64,000 nucleotides of DNA from Flavilitoribacter nigricans DSM 23189 = NBRC 102662 (GCF_002646595.1 NZ_PDUD01000036.1:62001-126000), one strand, 5' to 3'; shown: positions 7,501 through 16,953, counted from the first letter of the stretch. Translations and numbers: made by a program. The notes: generated by a model from the sequence alone, not told the origin.

Positions 7501-9939
7501 ATGCGATATATTAAGTTCGTCATAGCCCTTGTGCTGACCGTGCTGCTTCTGTTTACTCTGGGTCTGAATCACCCTTATGGGAGTTCACTTCCACCCATTG
7601 GCAGCTTCTTTAATCCCTTTTCGGGTATCTGGCAAAATGCGGTCGGGCACGAACTGGCGTCCGAAGAAATGTCTCTGGAGGGATTAAAGGAACCCGTCCA
7701 GGTGGTTTTCGATGAACGGCAGATCCCCCATATTTTTGCCGGTAATACCGAGGATGCGTTTTACGCGCAGGGATACATCACGGCTAAGTTCCGGCTGTGG
7801 CAGATGGATGTTTCCGCCCGCGCCGCCGGTGGCCGACTTTCCGAGATCATGGGGGAAAATATGCTGGAGCGAGACCGGCTGCAGCGGCGAAAGGGAATGC
7901 TCTGGGCGGCCGAAAAAGCCTGGGAAGCCTGGCAGCAGTCGCCCGAAGAAAAAGCCTGGGTGGAAGCCTACACCCAGGGCGTCAACGATTACATCGAACA
8001 GCTGTCGCCGGCCGAATACCCGATGGAATTCAAATTGTTGAACTATACGCCCGAACCCTGGACCCCGATCAAGTCCGCCTTGTTCTTTAAAAATATGGCG
8101 GAAATGCTCTGCGCCCGAAATGAGGATCTGGGCGCTAGTAATACCATGGCTGCCCTGGGCCGGAATATGTTCGATTTCCTTTTCCCGGAAAACAATCCCC
8201 GGCAATCCCCGATCATTCCGACTACGAAAACCTGGGATTTTACACCTATTGCCATTGCGCCCGATACGGTCAGCGACCGGGAGATGTTGTCTTACTCCCA
8301 CCGGGGCATTCCCCAGCCGCCTCCTTTTATCGGCAGTAATAACTGGGCGGTAGCGGGCAGTAAAACGGCGGACGGACATCCGATCCTCAGCAATGATCCC
8401 CACCTGAGCCTGACTCTGCCGTCGATCTGGTTCGAAGTTCAGATCCATACACCGGAGTTTAATGCCTACGGCGTTGCTTTGCCGGGCATCCCGGGGATCG
8501 CCATTGGGTTTAACGAACATATTGCCTGGGGAGAGACGAATGTCGGGCAGGATGTACTGGACTGGTACCGCATTCTCTGGGCGGATGACGATCGTACGGA
8601 ATACCTGCTGGACGGCGAACGGCAGCCGGTGGTCACGCGCACCGAAAAGATCGATGTGCTGGGGCGCAACCAACCCGTACTGGAAGCGGTCAAGTATACC
8701 GTGTGGGGCCCGATCGTTTACGAATCGGACGACTCGCAATACCAGGATCTGGCCATGCGCTGGGTAGCCCACGACGCGGATGCCGGAGCACCCTCGCACG
8801 AACTGGGCACATTTGTCAATCTGATGCGGTCCAAAAACTACGAAGATTACAGCCGGGCGCTCACTACCTTCAGTACACCGCCCCAGAATTTCGTATTTGC
8901 GAGCCGGGAAGGAGATATCGCTATAAAGGTCAACGGCCAGTTCCCACTCAAGCGTAAGGAGCAGGGGCGTTTCGTTCAGGACGGCAGTTCCTCGGCGCAG
9001 GCCTGGCAGGGATTCATTCCCAAGGATCAGGTGCCGCAGATACTGAACCCGGAACGGGGTTTTGTTTCATCTGCAAACCAGCGTTCTACGGACACAACCT
9101 ATCCCTACTACTATCTCGGCGGTTTTGATGATTACCGAGGCCGTCTGATCAACCGACTGCTGGGCAATATGGAAAAGATCCGGGTGGAGGACATGATGGC
9201 CATGCAGAATAATAATTACAGCCTCAAGGCGGAGGAAGGGGTACCGGCATTGCTCGGCCAGCTGGATCAGACCGGACTGGGAGAACTGGAACGGCAGATG
9301 ATCACCGATCTGTCCGCCTGGGATTTTCGCTTTGAAGAAGACAGTAAACCGGCCTTTGTATTTACCAGTTGGTTGTCGGCTGCCTTCCGACTGACCTTTG
9401 ACGAGATCTTCGCTCTGGCCGAAAACCAGGAGGTTACCTACCCGGAGACCTGGCGTTTTCTGGAATTGATCTACCAGGATCCCTACCACGATATCTTCGA
9501 CCGGCAGGATACTCCCGAGCCGGAAAATGCGCGGGATGTGATCACCCAGGCATTTCTGGAAACGGCGGAATCCCTGCGCGAAAAGTACGAAGATGCGGAT
9601 TACAGCTGGGGCGAGTTCAAGGGAACGGAGATCCCCCACATGGCCCGCATTCCGGGACTGGGCACCGGCTACCTTTCCGTCGGCGGTTATGCCGACGCGA
9701 TCAATGCGATCAAAGGTACGCACGGTCCTTCCTGGCGGATGATCGTGAAACTGGGGTCGGAGATCGAGGCCTGGGGTGTTTTCCCCGGAGGCCAGTCCGG
9801 GCATCCCGGTAGTCCTTTCTACGACAATGCGGTGGAAAAATGGCGTAAAGGAGAATATTACAAGCTGAACTTTTACCATAGTCCCGATGAGAGCGAAGCG
9901 GCCGGAGCCGTAAGCTGGAAAATGGCGGGCGGAGGTTAA
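7501..9939 (+). CDS. Penicillin acylase-family N-terminal nucleophile hydrolase
   Basis: This 812-aa precursor belongs to the penicillin G acylase/quorum-lactone acylase family. An N-terminal hydrophobic segment (VIALVLTVLLLFTLGL) exports or anchors it in the periplasm. The alpha-chain motif FYAQGYITAKFRLWQMD is present. The autocatalytic cleavage site is G278/S279 in GSNNWAV, so Ser279 becomes the nucleophile of the beta chain. The oxyanion and catalytic Asn region is around FVSSANQRS, and the C-terminal HGPSWRMIV motif is also present. Family members cleave amides such as beta-lactam side chains, acyl-homoserine lactones or peptides. The real substrate here is unknown. Confidence 0.92.
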   Translation: MRYIKFVIALVLTVLLLFTLGLNHPYGSSLPPIGSFFNPFSGIWQNAVGHELASEEMSLEGLKEPVQVVFDERQIPHIFAGNTEDAFYAQGYITAKFRLWQMDVSARAAGGRLSEIMGENMLERDRLQRRKGMLWAAEKAWEAWQQSPEEKAWVEAYTQGVNDYIEQLSPAEYPMEFKLLNYTPEPWTPIKSALFFKNMAEMLCARNEDLGASNTMAALGRNMFDFLFPENNPRQSPIIPTTKTWDFTPIAIAPDTVSDREMLSYSHRGIPQPPPFIGSNNWAVAGSKTADGHPILSNDPHLSLTLPSIWFEVQIHTPEFNAYGVALPGIPGIAIGFNEHIAWGETNVGQDVLDWYRILWADDDRTEYLLDGERQPVVTRTEKIDVLGRNQPVLEAVKYTVWGPIVYESDDSQYQDLAMRWVAHDADAGAPSHELGTFVNLMRSKNYEDYSRALTTFSTPPQNFVFASREGDIAIKVNGQFPLKRKEQGRFVQDGSSSAQAWQGFIPKDQVPQILNPERGFVSSANQRSTDTTYPYYYLGGFDDYRGRLINRLLGNMEKIRVEDMMAMQNNNYSLKAEEGVPALLGQLDQTGLGELERQMITDLSAWDFRFEEDSKPAFVFTSWLSAAFRLTFDEIFALAENQEVTYPETWRFLELIYQDPYHDIFDRQDTPEPENARDVITQAFLETAESLREKYEDADYSWGEFKGTEIPHMARIPGLGTGYLSVGGYADAINAIKGTHGPSWRMIVKLGSEIEAWGVFPGGQSGHPGSPFYDNAVEKWRKGEYYKLNFYHSPDESEAAGAVSWKMAGGG

Positions 9940-10002
9940 TGCCTCCGGTGGAGAGAATTGATCATTAAAAAGTTTTTTGCTACAGATTTAAAGTGCACAG
10001 TT

Positions 10003-10362
10003 ATGGTAAAGTTTTTGCTCTTTTTTGCCGGCCTCCTGGTTCTGGGATTCATCTTTCAGTTATTTCTACCCTGGTGGATCATTACCCCGATTGCAGCCAT
10101 CCTGGCCTGGCTACTCCGGCTGAATCCGAGACAGGCATTTACCGCTTCGTTAATTGCGGGATTATTATTGTGGGGCGGATACGCCATTTATCTGGATAAT
10201 GGCATCCTTAGTAATCGTTTAGGAGCTATGATGGGTGGACTCCCATCGGCCCTGATCTTCGTGCTTACCAGTCTGGTCGGCGGATTGCTGGCCGCAATGG
10301 GAGGCGTAACGGGTAGCCTGGGGCGTGAGATCATGCCGGCTTCCTCCGGAGAGAAGGTATAA
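10003..10362 (+). CDS. Small integral membrane protein
   Basis: This 119-aa protein has about four hydrophobic helices (LLFFAGLLVLGFIFQLFL, IITPIAAILAWLLRL, FTASLIAGLLLWGGYAIYL and LIFVLTSLVGGLLAAMGGV). I chose the ATG at 10003. The frame is open from a TTG at 9958, but that start would add a polar leader ahead of an ordinary first transmembrane segment. It follows the acylase by 63 bp on the same strand and may be co-transcribed. No family is recognised. Confidence 0.7.
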   Translation: MVKFLLFFAGLLVLGFIFQLFLPWWIITPIAAILAWLLRLNPRQAFTASLIAGLLLWGGYAIYLDNGILSNRLGAMMGGLPSALIFVLTSLVGGLLAAMGGVTGSLGREIMPASSGEKV

Positions 10363-10694
10363 GGGTGGATCCTTTTAAAGGAGATCCTTCGGTCTTCCGC
10401 TAGCGTAAATTCGATCAATGCGGGTTATCCCTTCCCGGAAAACGATATTTTAATCCCCGTCCTGCTGTCGTCCGTTCTCTGAGATAATGCAGCGGTAGCT
10501 TTGTCGGGGGGCCGCAGCGCCGTCAAATGAGCGCCAGATCGCTGAAATCGCCCGTGATGGATGACTAAAGTAGGTCTCAACCATTTGAAGTCAGTTCCCA
10601 AATTGTTAGTTTTGTAAATCCCCATTATATCTACTGGGAAGCGCTTTCCAACAAAAAACGGACTTGTCCGTTAAAAAATAAAAGACCAGTAACA
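10363..10694. other. Intergenic gap with promoter
   Basis: This 332-bp gap has no coding ORF. Its one supported element is the promoter at 10584-10614. The first 200 bp show no repeat or hairpin I could support. Confidence 0.55.
10584..10614 (+). promoter_or_regulatory. Bacteroidota-type promoter of the 2TM protein gene
   Basis: TTTG (10584-10587), a 19-nt spacer and TAGTTTTG (10607-10614) match TTTG-N19-TAnnTTTG exactly. Transcription would start near 10621, giving a 5' UTR of about 75 nt for the gene at 10695. Confidence 0.72.
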
Positions 10695-11102
10695 ATGAAC
10701 AATCTCGAATCCGAAGCCTACAAAAAAGCTGCCAAGCGGGTAAAAGCGAAAAAAGAGTTTTACAACCATCTGGCCACCTTCGTCGTGATGGGTGTTTTTT
10801 TCTTTTTACTCAATGCAGTTACTGCCTGGGGAAGCTGGTGGTTTTACTGGCCCATGCTGGGGTGGGGGATCGGCATTCTGTTCCACTATATTGACGTCTT
10901 CGGTATTCCGGGGGTTGAACAGGTGAATGATTCGGATTGGGAAGAAAAAGCCATTCAGGAGGAATTGAGAAAAATGGGATATTCCGGTAAAGAAAAAAGC
11001 TTCGGCAAAAGTGAAGAGGAGGATTATCTCGATCTGAAAGAAATGAAAAAAGAAAAGGCAAGCAGAGGACGTACGCGTTGGGATGAGGATGAATTGGTGT
11101 AA
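10695..11102 (+). CDS. 2TM domain-containing protein
   Basis: This 135-aa protein matches the 2TM domain pattern common in Bacteroidota. An N-terminal amphipathic helix (AYKKAAKRVKAKKEFYNHLA) is followed by two membrane helices (FVVMGVFFFLLNAVTAWG and FYWPMLGWGIGILFHYIDVF) and then a charged cytosolic tail with IPGVEQVNDSDWEEKAI. In other proteins this module is fused to LytS-type kinases; here it stands alone. The role is unknown. Confidence 0.85.
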   Translation: MNNLESEAYKKAAKRVKAKKEFYNHLATFVVMGVFFFLLNAVTAWGSWWFYWPMLGWGIGILFHYIDVFGIPGVEQVNDSDWEEKAIQEELRKMGYSGKEKSFGKSEEEDYLDLKEMKKEKASRGRTRWDEDELV

Positions 11103-11130
11103 ATTTCAAACCGATCTAAATTAAAGAATA

Positions 11131-11559
11131 ATGCCCGCCTCCCATTTTCCGCCGGAATTTTTACAGCCATGCCTTTTTTCCATTGAGCAGGCGGTAATGA
11201 ATACCAAAAAAGAATTTCCCAAACTGAATGACCGGGACGTTGAATTGACCTATGATCAGTTAAAAGCTTTTTTTCAAAAGCTGGCCAAAGGAAAGGAATT
11301 GGACGAGCCTGAATCCACCAACCCTGCCCGACACGCTCTTATCGACGCTATTCTCGAAGTTCTGGATATGCGGGAAGAAATGGCAGCGGATGAGGCATAC
11401 ATTCTAAATGAGAATTATCGATTCGGGGGAAATCTCATTCCGAATATCGAAGTTTTCTACAGCTCCGGGTTCAATTATTTACGTCGTTCGGTCAGGTTTT
11501 GGCGGAAGGAGAGAGGGCAAAATGGTTATTTGAAGTTTTTGTCTGAACAAATGCCCTGA
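11131..11559 (+). CDS. Hypothetical protein
   Basis: This 142-aa, mostly helical and charged protein is not one I recognise. The ATG at 11131 gives a 22-residue leader before MNTKKEFPKLNDRDVEL; the ATG at 11197 is an equally possible start because the leader is poorly structured. Visible segments are YDQLKAFFQKLAKGKELDEP and FYSSGFNYLRRSVRFWRKER. It lies between the 2TM gene and the J-domain gene on the same strand, with gaps of 28 and 43 bp, which suggests one transcript. Confidence 0.65.
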   Translation: MPASHFPPEFLQPCLFSIEQAVMNTKKEFPKLNDRDVELTYDQLKAFFQKLAKGKELDEPESTNPARHALIDAILEVLDMREEMAADEAYILNENYRFGGNLIPNIEVFYSSGFNYLRRSVRFWRKERGQNGYLKFLSEQMP

Positions 11560-11602
11560 GAATAGGATATAATATTTCAATTGTAAATTAAAGAGTAATT
11601 AA

Positions 11603-13300
11603 TTGGAGATAGAAAAGAGTGCCGAAGCGCTAAAAAAAGAAAAAAAAATAGCCGAGCTGGAAAGGCAGATCAAACGTACACAGACTACTCTAAAAAGTCT
11701 GAAGACCCGACTGAATAATAATCAGACCCGGATCGAAGAAATTCAACGTGAGGTTTTTAATAAAACCGAAGAGATCAGAGCGCGCTGGATCACTTTAAAT
11801 CAGGACATCGAGCAATTGGTGAATAAGCTTTTTGACGATCGCCGAATCAATGATTTAGATAAATCCATTATAGAGGAATTATATGAGGGATTGGTAAAGG
11901 ACCAACAGGTAGAAATGCCCCCCATTGATATGCCGGATTCAGAATATTCGGAAACTGAAGAAAAGGCCAGATTCCGGGAAATGTTCAGTTCCTTTAGAGT
12001 GGAACCGAATCCTACGGATCAACAGGAAATTCGCAAGGTATATTTAAGATTATCTAAGAAGTTTCATCCGGATAAGGCAAATAAAGAACAAGAAATTGAA
12101 CAATACCACCATTTGCAACAAAAGATTAACGCTGCTTACAAAGCTCATGATATTCAGGAGTTATTGGATCTGGAAGCATTGTTTGATGAACCTGAACTAA
12201 ATCTGAAAGAAGAATCGACCATTGATTCGCTGGACTCTCAAATCATTGCACTTGAGCATCAGTTAAAGATGTTGAAGAATCAACAGAAGCGGTTAAGTAA
12301 AGAAATTAAGCAGCTCCGCAATAGCGAGATGGGTAATATGCTGACTATGGTAAACGGCATGGAGCGCTACGGCGCTTCCCTGGATGAAGGATTGGGTCTG
12401 CCTATGATGGAGGATATGCTCGGTATTCTGGATAGGTTGAAGCTAGCGCTGGAGGAAACGGATAAATCGGGAAGGGTCTCGCCGGAATTGCACAAAATAA
12501 AAGGAGAAATAATGGAGGCATTTTCGCCTTTTGATCTTGATGATGAAATTTTTGATGACGAAGATTTAAGCGGGGACTTCTGGGATAATGGGATCTCCAA
12601 TTTTGCACCAAACCCCCGTCCAAAGTTTCCAGTCGGCACTGCCGTTTGCATCCGGCGGAGTATGGAAATTTACTCCTTTGATGACAAAACCGATGCGGAA
12701 TATACTTTTGACGGGAAAGGTTTATCCGGAGTCATCAGTGAAGCTCTTTTGGACGAAGAAGGAGTTCCCTTTTACTATCTTACTTTGGATATCGCCTCCA
12801 TGAAACGTATGCCGGCCGATTACGTTCGCTTGCGTACTGACCTGTTCAACCAGTTAGAAATAGAAGATGAAAATGATCTTGCAACTATCAAGCCCAATAA
12901 GCAAGAAGATCCTAAAAAAACTTATGCGGCCTTTAGAAAAATTCTTTACAGCCATTTATTCAGTTCTCTTCCCAAAGATCAGCAAAAACGCTTAGAAAAC
13001 ATATTATTAGCCTTTCCCGGCGAAACGGATGAAGCGAACTGGCTGGCCTATTTTGAAGATAATTTACCATTACCATTTCCGGCAAAATCCAAAGATTTCT
13101 CTCAACATATAAAACCCGGTCAAAAAGTAGAAGTACTGCAATACGGAGGGTATTCAGAAGAATTCTACCTTATGGTTATCGTTCAGACTGGTCGGGGTGG
13201 GGCTAATATATTGCCGCTTTATGAATTGAAAGGAATAAAGTCCGGTCCGGTAGCTCAACTATTGGAAGATTATTCGGAATGGTATGAAGTAATGTTATAA
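11603..13300 (+). CDS. Large coiled-coil protein with an internal J-like domain
   Basis: This 565-aa protein has a strongly charged N-terminal coiled coil (about residues 1-70). A DnaJ-type segment at about 130-185 contains IRKVYLRLSKKFHPDKANKE, with the HPD tripeptide that stimulates Hsp70 ATPase. A second coiled coil follows at about 205-250, then an acidic C-terminal half with SH3-like strands. The frame opens at a TTG (11603) directly behind an in-frame TAA, and the next ATG is about 100 codons in, so TTG is the only start that keeps the first coiled coil. It is probably a co-chaperone for DnaK; the client is unknown. Confidence 0.75.
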   Translation: MEIEKSAEALKKEKKIAELERQIKRTQTTLKSLKTRLNNNQTRIEEIQREVFNKTEEIRARWITLNQDIEQLVNKLFDDRRINDLDKSIIEELYEGLVKDQQVEMPPIDMPDSEYSETEEKARFREMFSSFRVEPNPTDQQEIRKVYLRLSKKFHPDKANKEQEIEQYHHLQQKINAAYKAHDIQELLDLEALFDEPELNLKEESTIDSLDSQIIALEHQLKMLKNQQKRLSKEIKQLRNSEMGNMLTMVNGMERYGASLDEGLGLPMMEDMLGILDRLKLALEETDKSGRVSPELHKIKGEIMEAFSPFDLDDEIFDDEDLSGDFWDNGISNFAPNPRPKFPVGTAVCIRRSMEIYSFDDKTDAEYTFDGKGLSGVISEALLDEEGVPFYYLTLDIASMKRMPADYVRLRTDLFNQLEIEDENDLATIKPNKQEDPKKTYAAFRKILYSHLFSSLPKDQQKRLENILLAFPGETDEANWLAYFEDNLPLPFPAKSKDFSQHIKPGQKVEVLQYGGYSEEFYLMVIVQTGRGGANILPLYELKGIKSGPVAQLLEDYSEWYEVML

Positions 13301-13341
13301 AAGGAAAAAGTGGTAGTTTAGAAAGGTCCTAAAAAAAGAAT

Positions 13342-13371
13342 GGGACTTGCTGTGGAGCCATAGCAAGTCCC
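13342..13371 (-). terminator. Intrinsic terminator (leftward)
   Basis: GGGACTTGCT (13342-13351) pairs perfectly with AGCAAGTCCC (13362-13371), and further imperfect pairing is possible inside. A run of A just to the left gives a T-run on the minus strand, so it works best for leftward transcripts that pass the first terminator. Confidence 0.65.
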
Positions 13372-13591
13372 GTCGTAAACACGCTTCTTGTTGATAGGTG
13401 AATAGGAAGGATAAATATTTTCTAACTGAGGTATCAACTAATTACACAACAAATATACAGCGCATTCCAGGGGGGCAAAACCCCATTTTCATGGGGTAGG
13501 GGGTGGGGGCACCCCCCATACCGTCGCTTTTTTGGATATAGGCTGGGTCTTGATTATTTTTTAAGTATTTGATTATCAGTTGATTAAAAGC

Positions 13592-13630
13592 AAAAAGGGC
13601 AGCATTGGAGATCCAATACTGCCCTTTTTT
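13592..13630. terminator. Bidirectional terminator between the pnt operon and the J-domain gene
   Basis: GGGCAGCATTGG (13597-13608) pairs with CCAATACTGCCC (13613-13624) with one mismatch. It has A5 before and T6 after the stem, so it can act on both strands. It sits 53 bp beyond the pntB stop. Confidence 0.8.
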
Positions 13631-13682
13631 ATTTGTCAAGGGGTAGGAGAATTTTTTTTAAAAAAATCTCAAAAACCCACTT

Positions 13683-15086
13683 TTAGAGGTTTTTCAGTTC
13701 CTGAACCAGCTTATTCAGAGAGTCTTTGGCGTCTCCGAAAAGCATTCTGTTTTTTGCATGGAAGAACAATGGGTTCTGAATACCGGCGTAACCCGTACTC
13801 ATACTTCGCTTCAGTACGATCACGTTTTTCGCCTCCCATACGTTCAGCACGGGCATACCGTAGATCGGGCTGCCCGGATCATCGTAGGCGGCCGGGTTGA
13901 CCACGTCATTCGCTCCCACGATCACCACCATATCCGTATTGGGCAGGGCGCTGTTGGCATCGTCCAGGTCGAGCAGTTTGGGATAAGGCACATCCGCTTC
14001 GGCGAGCAGTACGTTCATGTGGCCGGGCATCCGCCCCGCTACCGGGTGGATGGCGTATTTCACGTCCACACCGTTCGCTTCCAGCAGATCATCCACTTCC
14101 TTACAGACTTTCTGGGCCTGCGCCACGGCCAGACCGTATCCCGGCACAAACATCACCGAATTGGAATAGTATAGCTGGATAGCTGCATCGTTGATGCTCA
14201 CTTCTTTGGCAACCTGGTCGCCGTCCGCACCTTTAGCGGAGCCGCCCCCGCCACCGAAACCGCCGATGAGTACGTTGAGCAGCGAGCGGTTCATGGCCTC
14301 ACACATGAGAACCGTCAGGATGGTACCGGAAGCACCCACCAGAATACCGCCGACGAGCATGAAGTTATTTTCGTAGATCAGGCCCGCTGCCGCCGCCGAA
14401 AGTCCCGTGAAGGAGTTCAGCAGAGAGATCACTACGGGCATATCCGCGCCCCCGATGGGGATCACAAAGGAAAAACCGTAGATCAGGGCCAGTACGGTAA
14501 AGATCATGGCCATCGTCAGGCCGGCTTCCTGTCCCTGAATGACCAGCATAACGCCCATTACGATCAGGACCAGCAGCATGATCTGGTTGATGATATTGTG
14601 TTTGGGCAGGGTAAGGGTATTATCCCGGACCAGGCCCTGCAGTTTACCGAAAGCCAGCAAACTACCCGTAAAGGCCACACCGCCAATCAGCAGGGTAGAC
14701 AATACGATGACCAGTTGACCGGAGTCCAGCGTGCGTTCGCCGCCGTAGAACTGGAAGACCTCGACCAGTGCCAGTACGACTGCACAGGCACCACCCAGAC
14801 CGTTGAACATGGATACCATCTGCGGCATAGCCGTCATCTGGATCCGGCGGGCGGAAACCCAGCCGATACCGGCACCGACGGCCATGCCGCCCAGGATCCA
14901 TCCGTAATTATTACTGGTATTTTCCAGGGGAGCCAGCATAGCGGCAATGATCGCCAGCCCCATTCCGATACTCGCCAGGATGTTACCGCGGCGGGCCGTA
15001 TCGGGAGTACTTAGCAGGCGCAGGCCCCAAACAAAGGCGATTGCACCCAGTAAATATGCGAGATTTATGTAAAAAGTAACTGCCAT
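13683..15086 (-). CDS. pntB: NAD(P) transhydrogenase subunit beta
   Basis: This 467-aa inner-membrane subunit has eight or nine transmembrane helices in the first 270 residues. The C-terminal NADP(H)-binding domain III contains VIVPGYGLAVAQAQ (here MFVPGYGLAVAQAQ), the segment HPVAGRMPGHMNVLLAEADV and GANDVVNPAA. The proton-translocating enzyme transfers hydride between NADH and NADP+. It is the last gene of the operon: pntAA, pntAB and pntB read leftward, with 14 bp between pntAB and pntB. Length is normal for the three-subunit form. Confidence 0.96.
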   Translation of the reverse strand: MAVTFYINLAYLLGAIAFVWGLRLLSTPDTARRGNILASIGMGLAIIAAMLAPLENTSNNYGWILGGMAVGAGIGWVSARRIQMTAMPQMVSMFNGLGGACAVVLALVEVFQFYGGERTLDSGQLVIVLSTLLIGGVAFTGSLLAFGKLQGLVRDNTLTLPKHNIINQIMLLVLIVMGVMLVIQGQEAGLTMAMIFTVLALIYGFSFVIPIGGADMPVVISLLNSFTGLSAAAAGLIYENNFMLVGGILVGASGTILTVLMCEAMNRSLLNVLIGGFGGGGGSAKGADGDQVAKEVSINDAAIQLYYSNSVMFVPGYGLAVAQAQKVCKEVDDLLEANGVDVKYAIHPVAGRMPGHMNVLLAEADVPYPKLLDLDDANSALPNTDMVVIVGANDVVNPAAYDDPGSPIYGMPVLNVWEAKNVIVLKRSMSTGYAGIQNPLFFHAKNRMLFGDAKDSLNKLVQELKNL

Positions 15087-15100
15087 GTTGGTTCTCGTTA

Positions 15101-15409
15101 TTATTTTTTACGCTTAAACATTTCCAGCATACGGTCCGTCACCGCAAAGCCACCGATCACGTTGATCATTCCGAGGATCACCCCGAGAAAGCCCAAACCG
15201 AGCCCGAGGTAATCATTGGGGTCCGACTGACGGATCAACAAAATGGCACCGATGATCACCACGCCACTGATGGCGTTGGCACCCGACATCAGAGGGGTGT
15301 GCAATACGGTCGGTACTTTGGAAATGACCTCGAAACCGAGGATGATGGTAAAGATCAGGAGGTAAATCAGAAAAAGATTCTGATTAAAAAACTCGTATAC
15401 GCTTTCCAT
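15101..15409 (-). CDS. pntAB: NAD(P) transhydrogenase subunit alpha, membrane part
   Basis: This 102-aa subunit corresponds to the C-terminal membrane part of E. coli PntA, encoded separately here as in Rhodospirillum and most Bacteroidota. It has about three or four transmembrane helices and the conserved run VPTVLHTPLMSGANAISG. Together with PntB it forms the proton channel. Confidence 0.95.
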   Translation of the reverse strand: MESVYEFFNQNLFLIYLLIFTIILGFEVISKVPTVLHTPLMSGANAISGVVIIGAILLIRQSDPNDYLGLGLGFLGVILGMINVIGGFAVTDRMLEMFKRKK

Positions 15410-15521
15410 ATGTCGTTTATTGAATGCTTATCGACTGGTTGACAGCGGTGGGGTAGTGCGGCGCAATGGTTTTTGAAAGTGACCATGTGCGTGCCTACGG
15501 ATCACCCGCTACCGCCAGCTT

Positions 15522-16622
15522 TTATTCGCTAATAGTAGTTTCCGGTGCGGTGGTGATCAGTGCCCCGCTGACGATCTCATTGTTCATATCCAGCGACAGC
15601 TCACCGTCCTTCACCAGTATTTTGAAGAAGTTGAACAGGTTGTTGCTGTACAATACACTGGCATCCTGCGGCATAAGGGCCGCCAGGTTGGAGTCGCCGA
15701 TAATGGTCACGCCGTTGTGGTTGACTACCTGATTATCCTCCGTCAGTTCACAGTTACCACCCGTAGAAGCGGCCAGGTCGACGATCACCGAACCGGGACG
15801 CATATTGTCCACCGTCGATTTCGGGACCAGGATCGGCGCTTTGCGTCCGCGTACCTGAGCGGTCGTGATGATGATATCCGACTTAGAAGCGCGGTTCTGC
15901 ACCTCTTCCCGTTGTCTTTTCAGGAATTCTTCGGATTGCTCCACGGCGTAGCCGCCGGCTCCGGTATCTTCCTTGGCACCTTCGATCTCGATGAATTTGG
16001 CGCCGAGACTCTTTACTTCCTCCCGGGCGGCCGAGCGGGTATCAAAGGCTTCCACCTGGGCCCCCAGTCGTTTCGCCGTAGCGATCGCCTGGAGCCCGGC
16101 TACACCCGCACCCAGTACGAGGATCTTGGCGGGACGGATACTACCGGCCGCAGTGATCATCATCGGGAAATAACGGGGCAGATAACGGGACGCCTCCAGC
16201 ACCGCCTTGTATCCGGCAATGGAAGCCATGGAAGACAGTACGTCCATGGATTGCGCCAGCGTGGTCCGCGGGATCATATCCAGACTAAATGCCCGCAATC
16301 CGAGACCGTTCAGCCGATCCGCTACATCGTGATCGAAAAAAGGCTGGAATTGGGAAATGAGCATTTTGCCTTTGTCCAGGCTTTTCAGTTCCGGTTCCTC
16401 CAGGGGATTGATACTGATCAGCACGTCGGCTTTTTGCAGGATGTCTTGGTGGGAAGCGATGGCCGCGCCGGCCTCTTCGTATTCGGAGTCGGGAAAGTAG
16501 GCGTCGACCCCAGCTTGCGTTTCGATAAGAATGTCCAGATTGAGCTCCTTGAGCTTTTTGACCGTATCCGGAACAACGGCCACGCGTTTGTCCGCGGCCT
16601 CTTTGAGTACTCCTATTGTCAT
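15522..16622 (-). CDS. pntAA: NAD(P) transhydrogenase subunit alpha, NAD-binding part
   Basis: This 366-aa soluble domain I resembles alanine dehydrogenase. The N-terminus is IGVLKEAADKRVAVVPDTVK. The NAD-binding Rossmann motif is VLGAGVAGLQAIATAKRLGA. RGRKAPILV and PGSVIVDLAAS are further family motifs. It is the first gene of the pnt operon and is separated from pntAB by 112 bp, which is wider than usual but shows no terminator. Confidence 0.96.
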   Translation of the reverse strand: MTIGVLKEAADKRVAVVPDTVKKLKELNLDILIETQAGVDAYFPDSEYEEAGAAIASHQDILQKADVLISINPLEEPELKSLDKGKMLISQFQPFFDHDVADRLNGLGLRAFSLDMIPRTTLAQSMDVLSSMASIAGYKAVLEASRYLPRYFPMMITAAGSIRPAKILVLGAGVAGLQAIATAKRLGAQVEAFDTRSAAREEVKSLGAKFIEIEGAKEDTGAGGYAVEQSEEFLKRQREEVQNRASKSDIIITTAQVRGRKAPILVPKSTVDNMRPGSVIVDLAASTGGNCELTEDNQVVNHNGVTIIGDSNLAALMPQDASVLYSNNLFNFFKILVKDGELSLDMNNEIVSGALITTAPETTISE

Positions 16623-16953
16623 GCCTCTTGTTTGTTTCGGCCATTTCCCGGAGGAAACGGCAGTCGACAGTAGTCAGAAGGCAGGCACCTTAACTCCAAG
16701 CTTAAGCTTGTGGCTATCAGGTCTTGTTCGAGCTCAGGTGTATGCCGTTGGTTTTTACGTATCCGGCTGGTTAAACAACCGGCTGCGGCTACAAAGGAAT
16801 AAAAATTAAGGGAGAAGTAGATAAAAAAAGCGGCTTGATTTTACGATACGTACAAAATCAGGCCGCTTTGGTTGATACTATGATAATTAATCGGCAGCAT
16901 GATCCGTAAAAGAGATAAAAGACTTACGGAATTCATTTGAAAGCCTTCTATTA
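16623..16953. other. Gap holding the pnt promoter region and a terminator
   Basis: This 331-bp gap holds the strong hairpin at 16827-16869, which belongs to the end of the T9SS cargo gene. About 200 bp separate it from pntAA and should hold the pnt promoter, but no clear TAnnTTTG box with correct spacing was found. No coding ORF. Confidence 0.5.
16827..16869. terminator. Strong intrinsic terminator
   Basis: AAAGCGGCTTGATTTT (16827-16842) pairs with AAAATCAGGCCGCTTT (16854-16869) with one G-T wobble around an 11-nt loop. It is preceded by an A-run. It stands 85 bp beyond the stop of the 971-aa gene and isolates it from the pnt operon. Confidence 0.8.

Larger units (their letters stand above)
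13301..13682. other. Convergent intergenic gap with two hairpins and a G-rich tract
   Basis: This gap lies between the J-domain gene and the convergent pnt operon. It holds the hairpins at 13342-13371 and 13597-13624. Between them is a G-rich stretch with runs at 13470-13475, 13493-13496, 13499-13503 and 13505-13509. No ORF with coding character is visible. Confidence 0.55.

Noticed and set aside
7684-8799. 371-aa leftward ORF opposite the penicillin acylase
   Set aside because: Shadow of a well-supported Ntn-hydrolase with catalytic Ser279; no motif in the antisense product.
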